Both the position numbers and the translations under genes were made by a program. 64,000 nucleotides of DNA. It comes from CAVQLX01 sp963811605. GTDB taxonomy: Bacteria; Desulfobacterota; Binatia; DP-6. The notes beneath the pieces were generated by a model. It saw only the letters and a program-made list of their open reading frames with translations, made no database searches and was not told the origin of the DNA. The DNA lies in NCBI GenBank assembly GCA_963811605.1, contig CAWESA010000010.1, positions 62,001-126,000 on the forward strand. The letters are read 5' to 3'. Shown piece by piece: positions 35,856 to 46,684 of this stretch (within the stretch, counting starts at the first letter, position 1; each line of letters opens with the position of its first letter).

Positions 35856-37493
35856 TCAGCGGGCGAGCAGCTGGCGGGCGATGACCTTGAGCTCGAGGAT
35901 CGGCTTCACGCCTTCGAAGATGGGCAGCACCGTGGCGTCGACCACGTGCCGCGAGATGGCGTACTCCTCGGCGTATCCCCAGCCTCCGTGCAGCTGCTGC
36001 CCTTCCTGCGTGACCCACACGGCGACGTCGGACGCGAACAGCTTGCACATGGACGGCTCGAGCGAGACCGATTCGTCAGCGTCCATCAGGCGGGCGGCGG
36101 CGTAGGTGAGCTGGCGGCCCGCGGCGAGGTGGGTCGCCATGCGGCCGAGCTTGTACCGGGTGAGCTGGTACTCGCCGATGGGACGCCCGAACTGCTTGCG
36201 CTCGCCGACGTACGTCGCGGTGACCTCGAGGGCGGCCTGGGACAACCCGCTGGCACGCCCGCCGGTCTGGAGGCGGCCGGCGGCGAAGCCCTGCATCTGG
36301 AGATAGAAACCCTTGCCCTCGCCGTCACGCTCGCCGATCAGGTTCGCGGCCGGCACGAAGTAGCGCTCGAAGCCGAGCGTGAACGAGTGCATGCCCCGGT
36401 AGCCGGGCGTGCGGTCCGCCTTGCCGTGCAGCACGCCGCCGCCGGGCTGCTTCATCTCGAACTCGTGACCCTCGAACGCGTCCTTGGGGACGATGAACAT
36501 CGAGAGCCCCCTCGCCCCCTTCGTCATGTCGGGGTCGGTGCGCGCCAGCAGCGCCAGCACGTTGGCGCGTCCGGCAAAGGTGCACCAGGCCTTGGCCCCG
36601 TCGACGAACCAGCCCGGCTGGCCGTCCTGCTCGCCGCGCTCGGCGCGACAGCGCACGGAGGCGACGTCCGAGCCGGTGTCGGGCTCGGTGACCGAGATGC
36701 CGACCATCAGGTCGCCTGCCGCCACCGGCGGGAGCCAGGTCTGCTTCTGCGCCTCGGTGCCGCCCTTGAGCAGCGCCTTGGTCAGGATCTCGGGCCGCGT
36801 GATCAGGCTGCCCGCCGCCGCGAGCGACGCCGTCGACAGCTCCTCGGTGATGATGATCATGGGCAGGTTGCCCATGCCCTGGCCGCCGTACTCCTCGGGA
36901 ACCGACATGCCGAAGTAGCCCAGCTCGCGCATGGCGCCGAGGATCGACTCCGGGACGAGATCGTCGTGCCGGTGGATGTGCTCGGCGAGCGGCGCCACCT
37001 CCTTGCGGGCGAAGGCGCGCGCCGAGTCGCGCGCCATCTCGGCGACGTCGCCGTCGATGTAGCCGTTGTTGGCGCCGCGCGTCCGGATCACGTCCTGGCC
37101 GATCTCGCGGAAACGCGACTCGTGCTGTGCGGCGCGGATCGCCGCAGCCACGTCGGGAGACGCGAGCGTCTTGCCGAGCAGCTCGTCGGACACGCCGAAG
37201 TCGTCGCGATGAGCTTCGATCAGGCCGCGCAGCTTCGCCGCCACCTCGCCCGCGAACGCGGCGGCCATGCGATCGGTGGTGTCGTCGGGCGATCCTGCGG
37301 CGCGGCGAGCCGTCGCGTACTCGGCGAGGGCGTCGGCCGCCCGGGCCTCGGTGGCGGCGTAGGCGAGACGCTCGGCGTGCACCTGATGGTCGTCGATCGT
37401 CTTGCCGCCCTCCGTCATCCGGCGCCCGATCTCGAGCGCGGTGTCGATGGCGCTGCGCAGCGCCGGCAGGATGACGGAGGTCTCGTTCGCCAT
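35856..37493 (-). CDS. mcd: (2S)-Methylsuccinyl-CoA dehydrogenase
   Basis: Acyl-CoA dehydrogenase-family flavoprotein of 545 residues. The ~150-residue N-terminal extension (EGGKTIDDHQVHAERLAYAA) and the total length are those of methylsuccinyl-CoA dehydrogenase rather than ordinary acyl-CoA dehydrogenases. Core motifs include SVPEEYGGQGMG, SLITRPEILTKALLKGGTEA, VTEPDTGSDVAS, AKAWCTFAGRANVLALLART and GYRGMHSF. It oxidises methylsuccinyl-CoA to mesaconyl-C1-CoA in the ethylmalonyl-CoA pathway. An alternative start is ATG 37502. Divergent from the hydroxyacyl-CoA dehydrogenase. Confidence 0.88.
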   Translation of the reverse strand: MANETSVILPALRSAIDTALEIGRRMTEGGKTIDDHQVHAERLAYAATEARAADALAEYATARRAAGSPDDTTDRMAAAFAGEVAAKLRGLIEAHRDDFGVSDELLGKTLASPDVAAAIRAAQHESRFREIGQDVIRTRGANNGYIDGDVAEMARDSARAFARKEVAPLAEHIHRHDDLVPESILGAMRELGYFGMSVPEEYGGQGMGNLPMIIITEELSTASLAAAGSLITRPEILTKALLKGGTEAQKQTWLPPVAAGDLMVGISVTEPDTGSDVASVRCRAERGEQDGQPGWFVDGAKAWCTFAGRANVLALLARTDPDMTKGARGLSMFIVPKDAFEGHEFEMKQPGGGVLHGKADRTPGYRGMHSFTLGFERYFVPAANLIGERDGEGKGFYLQMQGFAAGRLQTGGRASGLSQAALEVTATYVGERKQFGRPIGEYQLTRYKLGRMATHLAAGRQLTYAAARLMDADESVSLEPSMCKLFASDVAVWVTQEGQQLHGGWGYAEEYAISRHVVDATVLPIFEGVKPILELKVIARQLLAR

Positions 37494-37606
37494 GGCGGCC
37501 ATGTAGCATCGCGGCGCGCGCAAAAACCAGCCGTCCCCGCGCGCGTTTGACCTCGGGTCGGCGAGTATCGTACCTCCCCCGCACCTCGCGGAGGGGGATG
37601 TCGCAC

Positions 37607-38497
37607 ATGGAGATTCGCACAATCGGCGTGCTCGGCGCAGGACAGATGGGTTTGGGCATCGCCCAGGCCGCCGCCCGGGCCGGCATCGAGACCTACATGG
37701 CCAAGGCCACCCCCGGACCGCTGGACGCGCAGCGGGGCAAGGTCGAGAAGCAGCTCCAGAAGGAGGTCGAGAAGGGCAAGCTGACCGCCGCCGACCATGG
37801 TGCGCTCCTCGAGCGGCTGCACTGGACGACGCACCTGCACGACCTGGCGAGCGTCGACCTGGTGATCGAGTCGATCGTCGAGGAGCTGCCCGTCAAGTGC
37901 GAGCACTTCGGCCGCCTGGACGAGATCGTCAAGGAGGAGGCCATCTTCGCGACCAACACCTCCACCCTCACGGTGGCCGAGATCGGAGCCTCGACGCGCC
38001 GACCCGAGCGCTTCATCGGGCTGCACTTCTTCAACCCCGTGCATGCAATGAAGCTGGTCGAGGTCGCGCCCGCGCTGCGCACCGCACCCGACGTGGTGGC
38101 GGCGTGCGTGGCGTTCGCGAAGACGCTCGGCAAGACGCCGGTGCTGGTGGCCGACTCCACTGGCTACATCGTGAATCGCCTGCTCGTGCCGTACATGGTC
38201 GACGCCATCGCCTGCCTCGAGCGCGGCCTCGGCTCGATCGGCGACATCGACACCGCCATGCAGAACGGCGCCAACCACCCGATGGGACCGCTCGCGCTGG
38301 CCGACTTCATCGGGCTCGACATCGTCCTGCACATGGCATCCCTGCTGCAGGAGGAATACAAGGAGTCGCGCTTCGCGCCGCCCGGGCTCCTCCGCCGCAT
38401 GGTGCTGGGCGGCTTCCTCGGCCGCAAGAGCCGCAAGGGCTTCTACGACTACGAGCAGAACCCGCCCGCCCCGCACGACGCGCTCGTGAAGCGCTAG
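37607..38497 (+). CDS. 3-Hydroxyacyl-CoA (3-hydroxybutyryl-CoA) dehydrogenase
   Basis: 296 residues. The NAD-binding GVLGAGQMGLGIAQAAARAG is at the very N-terminus; NTSTLTVAEIGAS, RFIGLHFFNPVHAMKLVEV and DSTGYIVNRLLVPYM are the family motifs, and NHPMGPLALADFIGLD is typical of 3-hydroxybutyryl-CoA dehydrogenases. ATG 37607 is preferred because the GGAGGGGG lies at a workable distance; ATG 37598 is too close. With crotonase it would connect acetoacetyl-CoA to crotonyl-CoA, the substrate of Ccr. Confidence 0.92.
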   Translation: MEIRTIGVLGAGQMGLGIAQAAARAGIETYMAKATPGPLDAQRGKVEKQLQKEVEKGKLTAADHGALLERLHWTTHLHDLASVDLVIESIVEELPVKCEHFGRLDEIVKEEAIFATNTSTLTVAEIGASTRRPERFIGLHFFNPVHAMKLVEVAPALRTAPDVVAACVAFAKTLGKTPVLVADSTGYIVNRLLVPYMVDAIACLERGLGSIGDIDTAMQNGANHPMGPLALADFIGLDIVLHMASLLQEEYKESRFAPPGLLRRMVLGGFLGRKSRKGFYDYEQNPPAPHDALVKR

Positions 38498-38606
38498 ACC
38501 GTCGCGCGCGACCGCCCGTCAGCCAGCGGATCATCGGGGCTTTCCGGTCGGGGCGAGCCGCACTATGCTGCGCCATGACCGGGAGGCAGCCGCGCGAGGC
38601 CGCGCC

Positions 38607-40109
38607 GTGAGGCCCGCGACGCGGGAGCAGCGCCCGCGGCCCCTCGCCGAATGGGCCCGGATCTTCGCCCTCGCGATCGTCATGGTCGCGGGCGCGTGGC
38701 TGCTCTACGAGGTCGTCGACGTCGTCCTCATGGTGTTCCTCGGCGTCACGCTCGCGGCCGCGCTGCAACCCTGGCACACGAGGCTCTGCGACGCGGGGGT
38801 GCCGCGCGGCCTCGCCGTGCTGCTCATCTATCTCCTCTTCGCCGGCCTGCTGGCGGGCATCGGCGTGCTCGCGCTGCCCGTGCTCGTCGAGGAGCTCGGT
38901 CGCCTGCTCGCCAGCGTTCCCGAGCAGTACTCGACGCTCCTCGCCTGGCTGCGCGACCATCCGTCCCGCATCATGCATGTCCTCGGCCAGCGCCTGCCGC
39001 CGTTCGAGGCGCTTCCGGCGGCGTTCTCGAACCTGTCGGCGGAATCGGTGCGCGGCATCTTCGGCTTCACCACCGGCGTCTTCGCGGTCTTCACCTGGCT
39101 GGTGACCATGCTGGCCGTCGCCTTCTACTGGACGCTCGACGTGCCGCGCCTGGAGCGCATCGCGCTGTCCCTGCTGCCGGTGACGCGCCGGCCGGAAGTG
39201 CTCGGCGCCTGGCGCGAGATCGAGAGCAGGCTGGGCGGATACTTCCGCGCCCAGGGCATCGCGATGGTGCTCGTCGGCCTCGCATCGGGCGTCGGCTACG
39301 TCCTGATCGGGCTGCCCAATCCGCTCGCGCTGGCGATCCTCGCCGGCCTCTTCGAGGGGATCCCGCTCATCGGACCCTTCCTGGCCGCGGTCCCTGCGCT
39401 GCTCGCCGCGGTGCCCATGGGCACACCCGCCGTGCTCCTCACCATCGCGTGGTCGCTCGCCGTGCAGCTCGTCGAGAGCAACGTGCTGGTGCCGCGCCTG
39501 ATGGGACACGCCGTCGGCGTGAGTCCGCTCGTCAGCCTGGTCGCGATCCTCGCCTTCGGGAGCGTGTACGGCATCGTCGGCGTCCTCCTCGCCGTGCCGA
39601 TCGCCGCCATCGTCCAGGTGCTGATCGACCGCTTCGTGCTCGCCGAGGAGAGCACGGCGACGGGGGCGGCCCAGCCAGCGCTGAGCGGCCTGCGCACGCG
39701 CGCGCGTGTGCTGAGGCAGCACGTGCGCGGGCGACTGCGGCACCGCTCGGCGCGCATGGGCATCGATCCCGACTCCCCGGCGCACGTGGTGGACGCGGTG
39801 GATCAGCAGCTCGAGGAGGCGGTGGAGCGCCTCACCAGCATGATCCGGCTCGTGCAGCGCGACGGACCGACCGACGAGCCCGGACGAGCTCGACTCCTCC
39901 AGGGGCTGCAGGCCGCCATGCAACGGCTCGAGGACGTCGTGACGCGTGTCGACGCGCTGGCCACCTCGCCCGGCGCCGCGGACGATCTGCCGCTCGACGA
40001 GCTCGACCGTGCGACGACCCAGGCGTCGAGGGCCGTCGAGGGGGCCGAGGCGATGGTCGCGGTCGTCGAGGAAGCCGGGGCGACTCCCCCTCGCCTTGAC
40101 CGTCCCTGA
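38607..40109 (+). CDS. AI-2E transporter-family (PerM-like) membrane protein
   Basis: About 500 residues from GTG 38607 (GAGG 7 bases upstream); ATG 38565 is the alternative. Seven or eight membrane helices in the order of the AI-2E exporter/permease family, with the typical GLFEGIPLIGPFLAAVPA and LVESNVLVPRLMG, and VSLVAILAFGSVYGIVGVLLAVP. An unusual ~130-residue charged, helical cytoplasmic tail follows the last helix. Substrate not predictable. Confidence 0.85.
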   Translation: MRPATREQRPRPLAEWARIFALAIVMVAGAWLLYEVVDVVLMVFLGVTLAAALQPWHTRLCDAGVPRGLAVLLIYLLFAGLLAGIGVLALPVLVEELGRLLASVPEQYSTLLAWLRDHPSRIMHVLGQRLPPFEALPAAFSNLSAESVRGIFGFTTGVFAVFTWLVTMLAVAFYWTLDVPRLERIALSLLPVTRRPEVLGAWREIESRLGGYFRAQGIAMVLVGLASGVGYVLIGLPNPLALAILAGLFEGIPLIGPFLAAVPALLAAVPMGTPAVLLTIAWSLAVQLVESNVLVPRLMGHAVGVSPLVSLVAILAFGSVYGIVGVLLAVPIAAIVQVLIDRFVLAEESTATGAAQPALSGLRTRARVLRQHVRGRLRHRSARMGIDPDSPAHVVDAVDQQLEEAVERLTSMIRLVQRDGPTDEPGRARLLQGLQAAMQRLEDVVTRVDALATSPGAADDLPLDELDRATTQASRAVEGAEAMVAVVEEAGATPPRLDRP

Positions 40110-40150
40110 GGACGCGTGGTAGCTCGCCGCCGCGCCGGAGGGCACGCGTC

Positions 40151-41353
40151 ATGCGATTCTACGAGTACGAGGCCAAAGCGCTCTTCGCCCGCCACGGCAT
40201 CCCGCTGCTGAAGGGTCGCGTCGCGCGGACCGCGTCCGAGGCGCGCGACGCGGCGGCCGAGATCGGCCGGCCCGTCGTCTTGAAGTCGCAGGTCCTCACC
40301 GGCGGCCGCATGAAGGCCGGCGGCGTCAAGTTCGCCGACGATCCCGCCGCGGCGGAGGCGGCGGCGGACACCATCCTGAAGCTCGAGATCAAGGGCCAGA
40401 AGGCGCGCGGCGTGCTGGTCGAGGAGCGCGTGCCGGTGGTGCAGGAGTACTTCGCCGCGGTCACGTGGGACGGACGCCGAAAGCTGCCCGTGCTGATCTT
40501 CAGCGACATGGGAGGCATCGACATCGAGGAGGTCGCGGAGCAGCACCCCGAGCACGTGTCGCACGTCCACATCTCCACCATCCTCCCCTTCAGCGCATAC
40601 TCGGCGAAGGAGGCGATCGGCGCCGTCGGCGTCAGCGGCGACGTGCTGAATCGCATGACGCCGATCCTCGCCACCCTGGTCGAGCTCTTCCTGCGCTACG
40701 ACCTGACGCTGGCAGAGATCAATCCCATCGGCCGTCTCGAGGACGGGCGCGTGCTGGTGCTGGACGGTCACGTCGATCTCGAGGGCGACGCGCGCGACAA
40801 GCACGCCGCGCTGCTGAAGGATCTCGGGGTGGGCAAGGAGGAGACGCGCGAGGCGCGTCCGCCGACCGAGTTCGAGATCAAGGGCGCCGAGGTGGACGCG
40901 TCCGATCATCGCGGCGTCGCCGGCAACGTGAGGGAGTTCGACGGCGACCTGGGTCTCGTCATCGGCGCCGGTGGCGGCTCGCTGACCCTGTTCGACGCCA
41001 TCCGCAAGCACGGCGGCCGCCCGGCCAACTACTGCGAGATCGGCGGCAACCCGAGCGTCAAGAAGGCCTGCGACCTGACCAAGCTCATCCTCTCGAAGCC
41101 CGGCGTGAAGAAGATCGCCGTCATGATGAACGTGGTGTCCAACACCCGCGTCGACATCGTCGCCCGCGGGGTGATCAAGGGCTGCATCGAGGCGGGCCGC
41201 AACCCGGCCGACACCATCGCGATCTTCCGCATCCCGGGGGCCTGGGAGGACGACGGCTTCAAGATCTTGAGGAAGTACGGCGTCGAGTACTGCGACCGGA
41301 CCGTCTCCATGTACGAGGCGGCGGGCAAGGCCGTCGCCAAGATGCAGGCCTGA
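40151..41353 (+). CDS. Succinyl-CoA-ligase-like beta subunit (divergent)
   Basis: 400 residues with an ATP-grasp N-terminus (FYEYEAKALFARHGIPL, VLKSQVLTGGRMKAGGVKFA). The C-terminal ligase half is less canonical: GAGGGSLTLFDAIRKHGGRPANY and CEIGGNPSVKKACDLTKLIL instead of the usual GGGA-type loop. It may be succinyl-CoA synthetase, or a relative acting on malate or another dicarboxylate (as malate-CoA ligase does upstream of malyl-CoA lyase). The alpha-like partner lies 2.6 kb downstream, with three genes between. Confidence 0.8.
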   Translation: MRFYEYEAKALFARHGIPLLKGRVARTASEARDAAAEIGRPVVLKSQVLTGGRMKAGGVKFADDPAAAEAAADTILKLEIKGQKARGVLVEERVPVVQEYFAAVTWDGRRKLPVLIFSDMGGIDIEEVAEQHPEHVSHVHISTILPFSAYSAKEAIGAVGVSGDVLNRMTPILATLVELFLRYDLTLAEINPIGRLEDGRVLVLDGHVDLEGDARDKHAALLKDLGVGKEETREARPPTEFEIKGAEVDASDHRGVAGNVREFDGDLGLVIGAGGGSLTLFDAIRKHGGRPANYCEIGGNPSVKKACDLTKLILSKPGVKKIAVMMNVVSNTRVDIVARGVIKGCIEAGRNPADTIAIFRIPGAWEDDGFKILRKYGVEYCDRTVSMYEAAGKAVAKMQA

Positions 41354-41406
41354 CCGCCCCCGACGCGACCCGTGAACCGCCCGGGAGGCTCGGGCGTAGA
41401 TCGGGC

Positions 41407-42632
<1,226 letters not shown>

Positions 42633-42784
42633 CGAATGGGCCTCCGTCGCTCTTCGATGCCGTCCCATGCCGGCAGGATACGGGCCGCGCGCCATCGTGC
42701 AAGCGCGCGTCACGCGGCCGGGCGGCCGCGCGGCACTCCGTGGCGCCGCATTGGTCACCGCGTGCGGCTGGAGTACGTTGCGAC

Positions 42785-43813
42785 ATGATCTTCGAACAGG
42801 TGCGCAGCGGGGGGTGCCTTTCATACGTGATCGGCTGCGAGGAGACGTGCGCTGCGCTGATCGTCGATCCCGAGCTGGACCAGACCGACCGCTACCTGGT
42901 CCTGATCGCCGAGAAGGGCTTGCGCCCGCGCTATCTTCTCGATTCGCACACGCACGCCGACCACTTCAGCGCCGCGCGCGAGCTCGGCCGCCAGCTCGGC
43001 GTGCCGGTGGTGATGAGCCGACGGAGCGCCGCCCCGTTCGTGGACCTGCACATCGAGGACGGCGACACCCTGATCGTGGGCAAGCTGCGCGTGGCCGTTC
43101 TCGAGACGCCGGGGCACACGGAGGACTCGGTGTGTCTCGTGCTCTCGGATCGCGTGCTGACCGGCGACACCCTGCTGATCGGCGGCACCGGGCGCACCGA
43201 CCTGCCGACGGGAGATCCATACGCCCTCCACGACAGCTTGTTCGGCACGCTGTCGCGCTTGCCCGACGAGCTGCTGGTCTTTCCCGCCCACGACTACCAA
43301 GGCCGCAGCCATTCGACGCTCGGTGCCGAACGGGCGAGCAATCCTCGCCTGCAGCAACGCGATCGCGTCGCGTTCGTCGAGCTGATGCGTGGGCTCGATC
43401 TGGCGATGCCGCAGCACCTGACCGAAGCCCTGCGCACCAACCGCAGCGGCGGCAAGACCGTCAAGCAGCTGATCGGCGAGGCCACGCGCGAGATCGCGTT
43501 CCTGTCGATGGACGAGGTGCAACGGCACATCGCGCAGCGCGATACGAGCCTGGTCCTGCTCGACGTGCGCGAACGGGAGGCGTTTCGCGCGGGGCACCTG
43601 CCCGGCGCATGCAACATCCCGCGCGGCGAGCTCGAGCTCCGCGCCGACCGCGAGCTACCCGATCCGACCGCGCGCATCCTGACGTACTGCCAGTTCGGCA
43701 AGGTCTCGACGCTGGCGGCACAGACGCTGCGGATCATGGGCTACACGCGGGCAGTCGCGCTCGACGGCGGCGTCGAGGCCTGGGCGCAAGCCGGCCACCC
43801 GCTGGAGTCGTGA
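42785..43813 (+). CDS. MBL-fold - rhodanese fusion, persulfide dioxygenase-like
   Basis: 342 residues. Residues 1-235 are an ETHE1-like metallo-beta-lactamase (DSHTHADHFSAARELG, ETPGHTEDSVCLV, TGDTLLIGGTGRTD, FPAHDYQGR). Residues ~245-340 are a rhodanese domain with the active-site Cys in LTYCQFGKVS. Fused persulfide dioxygenase-rhodaneses oxidise glutathione persulfide to sulphite or thiosulphate. It lies between msrB (divergent) and the ligase alpha subunit. Sulphur detoxification is the likely role. Confidence 0.88.
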   Translation: MIFEQVRSGGCLSYVIGCEETCAALIVDPELDQTDRYLVLIAEKGLRPRYLLDSHTHADHFSAARELGRQLGVPVVMSRRSAAPFVDLHIEDGDTLIVGKLRVAVLETPGHTEDSVCLVLSDRVLTGDTLLIGGTGRTDLPTGDPYALHDSLFGTLSRLPDELLVFPAHDYQGRSHSTLGAERASNPRLQQRDRVAFVELMRGLDLAMPQHLTEALRTNRSGGKTVKQLIGEATREIAFLSMDEVQRHIAQRDTSLVLLDVREREAFRAGHLPGACNIPRGELELRADRELPDPTARILTYCQFGKVSTLAAQTLRIMGYTRAVALDGGVEAWAQAGHPLES

Positions 43814-43979
43814 GGGGACATCGGGACGCGTCGGAGACGACCCGTTCGGCCCCGGTGCGCGACGAGGGCCCTCGTGCAGGGGCAAGGCCCCGCTCGCGAG
43901 GCGTTCCGGGCGGCCCGGAGTTGACCCTCCCCGACGCCCCGTGTTAGCTCCGCGCGGCCCGGGGGGACGGGCCGCTCGC

Positions 43980-44882
43980 ATGTCGATCCTCATCAACAAG
44001 GACACCACCGTCATCATCCAGGGCATCACGGGCCGCGAGGCCGTGAACCTCACCCGCGAGGGACTGGACTACGGGACGAAGATCGTCGGCGGCGTCACGC
44101 CCGGACGCGCCGGGCGCGACGTGTACGGCGTGCCGGTCTACGACTGCGTGCGCGACATCACCGCGAAGACGCACGTCGACGGGTCGATCGTCACGGTCCC
44201 GCCGCGCTTCACCCGCGACGCCGTGTTCGAGGCCATCGAAGCCGGCGTCAAGCTCATCGTGATCGTCACCGAGCGCATCCCGCGCGGCGAGGTGGCGCAG
44301 ATGGTGGAGCTGGCCAAGCTGCGCGGCGCGCGCATCATCGGACCGAACTGCCTCGGCATCCTGTCGCCCGACCAGGCCAAGATGGGCGGCCTCGGCGGAC
44401 CGGCGGTGAACGTGCGGCGCGCCTTCAAGAAGGGAGCCATCGGCGTCATGTCGCGCTCGGGCGGCATGACGACCGAGATCTGCAACACGCTCAGCGCGGC
44501 CGGACTCGGACAGTCCACCGCCGTCTCCATCGGCGGCGACGCGGTCATCGGTTCGACGTACGCCGAGCTGATGCCGCTGTTCGAGGCCGACGACGAGACC
44601 AAGGCGATCGCCATCTACTCGGAGCCCGGTGGTCGCATGGAGGCCGAGCTGGCCGACTGGGTGCGCGAGCACAGGTCCCGCCTGCCCATCATCGCCTTCA
44701 TGGCCGGCCGCTTCATGGACGAGATGCCCGGCATGCGCTTCGGACACGCCGGCACCATCGTCGAGGGCAAGGCCGATACGACCGCCGACAAGATCGAGCG
44801 CATGCAGGACGCGGGCATCTCCGTGGCGGAGCGCATCGAGGACATCCCCGCCCTCGTCAAGGAACGGCTGAGGGGACATTGA
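43980..44882 (+). CDS. Succinyl-CoA-ligase-like alpha subunit (divergent)
   Basis: 300 residues with the CoA-binding N-terminus TTVIIQGITGREAVNLTREG, VPPRFTRDAVFEAIEAG, and a SRSGGMTTEICNTLSAAG loop. The active-site histidine is in MRFGHAGTIVEG near residue 257. YGTKIVGGVTPGRAGRD matches the family. It is the obvious partner of the beta-like subunit at 40151. Acid substrate (succinate, malate or other) cannot be decided. Three bases separate its stop from the ferredoxin ATG. Confidence 0.85.
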   Translation: MSILINKDTTVIIQGITGREAVNLTREGLDYGTKIVGGVTPGRAGRDVYGVPVYDCVRDITAKTHVDGSIVTVPPRFTRDAVFEAIEAGVKLIVIVTERIPRGEVAQMVELAKLRGARIIGPNCLGILSPDQAKMGGLGGPAVNVRRAFKKGAIGVMSRSGGMTTEICNTLSAAGLGQSTAVSIGGDAVIGSTYAELMPLFEADDETKAIAIYSEPGGRMEAELADWVREHRSRLPIIAFMAGRFMDEMPGMRFGHAGTIVEGKADTTADKIERMQDAGISVAERIEDIPALVKERLRGH

Positions 44883-44884
44883 CG

Positions 44885-45106
44885 ATGGCGGGCATGTTCA
44901 TCGACGTCGAGGTCGATCCCTCGGTCGCGACCGATCCTGCGCTGGCCAAGACGCTGGTCGAGGTGTGCCCGGTCAACATCTTCGCGCTCGCGCCGGATGC
45001 GACGCTCGCCATCGTCGAGTCCAACCTCGACGAGTGCACGCTGTGCGATCTCTGCCTCAAGGCCGCGCCGCCGGGAACGGTGCGGATCCTCAAGCTGTAC
45101 GAGTAG
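44885..45106 (+). CDS. Single-cluster ferredoxin-like protein
   Basis: 73 residues. Four cysteines only: Cys28 in VCPVNIF and Cys51/54/57 in ECTLCDLC. In two-cluster ferredoxins the first half supplies CxxCxxC and the second half the CP; here the order is reversed. The first half keeps only CP, and the last motif lacks its own CP (KAAP). One [4Fe-4S] cluster is expected. Tight linkage to the ligase alpha subunit suggests a joint task, perhaps with a 2-oxoacid oxidoreductase outside the window. Confidence 0.8.
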   Translation: MAGMFIDVEVDPSVATDPALAKTLVEVCPVNIFALAPDATLAIVESNLDECTLCDLCLKAAPPGTVRILKLYE

Positions 45107-45113
45107 TTCCGCG

Positions 45114-45518
45114 ATGCGGCGCGATCGTTGGCTCACGCTTCTCGCCATCGTGATGGGACTGCTCGCGCTATCCAACTTCTCGAAGCCGCTGACCCAGCAC
45201 CTCGATCCGACGAGCTCCGCGGGCTTCGTCTTCTTCGGGACGCGCCTGCATGGCGCGGCGAACGCCGTCCTCGGCCCGCTCTTCGGCCTGCTGCTGGCCG
45301 CGTACGCCTACGGCGTCTGGACCATGCGTCGCTGGGTCGTGCCGCTCGCGTGCGCCTATGCGGCGTACGTCGTCGCCAACCTGATCCTGTACAGGCTGGT
45401 CGCGCCGGCGGCCGAGCAGCCGCCGCTGGCGGGCATGCTCGCCTACGCGGCGGGGGCGATCGGCGTGTCGGGCGCCGGCGCCCTGTACTTGCTGCGACAC
45501 CGCGATCGTCTGCGCTGA
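45114..45518 (+). CDS. Small integral membrane protein
   Basis: 134 residues with four predicted membrane helices (LTLLAIVMGLLALSNFSKPL, AVLGPLFGLLLAAYAYGVW, VVPLACAYAAYVVANLIL, GAIGVSGAGALYLL). No motif recognised. It starts 7 bases after the ferredoxin stop and has a short arginine-rich end. Function unknown. Confidence 0.65.
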   Translation: MRRDRWLTLLAIVMGLLALSNFSKPLTQHLDPTSSAGFVFFGTRLHGAANAVLGPLFGLLLAAYAYGVWTMRRWVVPLACAYAAYVVANLILYRLVAPAAEQPPLAGMLAYAAGAIGVSGAGALYLLRHRDRLR

Positions 45519-45637
45519 TCGTCGGGTCCGCCGCCGCGAAGCCATCCATCGTCGGCTTGGGCGCGACGAGGAGCTCCCTGCCCTCGAACGGGACGGCACG
45601 CGATGATAGAAGCTCGGCCGTTCAGGAGGGAGCGAGC

Positions 45638-46684
45638 ATGAGCACCGATCCTGCCGAGGACATCGACATCCTGGTACCGCACACGCGGTCCGAGAGCGTG
45701 GAAGCGACCCAGCATCCGCTCCGCCGCTTCGCCGACACGGAATCGCCTCTCGCGCCCGATCTCGTCGAGACGCTGCTCCGCGCCGACGATGCGTACCGCC
45801 CCGATCTGGCGTACGCGCTCGCCGTCATCGCGGGCTGGTCCTACTCGGACGCCCGAACGCTCGCCGACAAGCTCAAGTACTACCGGCTTCCCGCGGTCTC
45901 GGTGAAATCGATCGCCGTCATGAACCCGGCGATGCTCATCGTCGCTTCCGCGTTTCTGATCCGCAGCGAGTGCGGGCGCCTCGGCGTCCTCTCCTTCCGC
46001 GGCACGGAGCCGGCGAACGCCATCAACTGGCTGACGGATACCGATGTCGTCCAGAGACCGATCGGCGAGGGGCTCGTGCATCAGGGGTTCTTCGCGAACC
46101 TGGAAGCCGTCTGGGAGGAGATCTGCACGAGGCTCGAGGAGGCCAGGCAGGCCCCCCGCGGACCCGCGGATGGGCGTCGACGGAAGCCCCTCGAACGCCT
46201 CTACATCACCGGCCACAGCCTGGGGGCCGCGATGGCGGTGCTCGCCGCGGCGCGCTTGACGCTCGACCAGGGATCGACCTTCGGTGATCTGCTGCACGGC
46301 GTCTACACCTTCGGTCAGCCGGCGGTCGGGAACGCGGACTTCGCCCGCCAATGCGGCTCGCTGTTCGGCGAACGGCTTCACCGCCACGTCTATGCCCGCG
46401 ACGTGGTGCCACGTCTTCCGCCGGCATGGGATGGCCGGTTCGTGCACTTCGGTAGCGAGCGCGCCGCCGCAGCCCCCGACCAGCGCTGGCAGATCGCGAC
46501 GACGCAGCCTGCACAAGCCCGCTGGCTCGCGGCGGCAGTCGCATCGTGTGCGACGTCGTTCGTCGCCCGCCGGCTCCCGGTCCTCGAGCACGTGCCGTTC
46601 CCCTACTCGCTCGACGACCACTCCCCGGCTCGCTACATCGAGGTCAGCCGCGCGAGCCTGCCCCCATCCGCTGCGGGCGGGTGA
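45638..46684 (+). CDS. Lipase class 3-family hydrolase
   Basis: 348 residues behind a strong AGGAGGG (45624-45630). The fold signature is LGVLSFRGTEPANAINWLTD, the nucleophile elbow TGHSLGAAMAVLAAARL (Ser near residue 195), TFGQPAVGNADFA and a DDHSPARYIE with the catalytic His. No signal peptide is evident. Family members cleave acylglycerols. It begins a region (45.6-47.2 kb) that looks somewhat less GC-extreme than its surroundings. Confidence 0.85.
   Translation: MSTDPAEDIDILVPHTRSESVEATQHPLRRFADTESPLAPDLVETLLRADDAYRPDLAYALAVIAGWSYSDARTLADKLKYYRLPAVSVKSIAVMNPAMLIVASAFLIRSECGRLGVLSFRGTEPANAINWLTDTDVVQRPIGEGLVHQGFFANLEAVWEEICTRLEEARQAPRGPADGRRRKPLERLYITGHSLGAAMAVLAAARLTLDQGSTFGDLLHGVYTFGQPAVGNADFARQCGSLFGERLHRHVYARDVVPRLPPAWDGRFVHFGSERAAAAPDQRWQIATTQPAQARWLAAAVASCATSFVARRLPVLEHVPFPYSLDDHSPARYIEVSRASLPPSAAGG

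Noticed and set aside
38576..38610. Eleven-codon reading frame whose TGA overlaps the GTG start of the AI-2E-type permease
   Set aside because: No ribosome binding site of its own and no repeated regulatory codons; overlap of this kind is expected by chance at GTGA.
38307..40145. 612-codon minus-strand open frame opposite the AI-2E-type permease gene
   Set aside because: Translation is His/Glu/Arg-rich without domains; the plus-strand frame encodes recognisable membrane helices.
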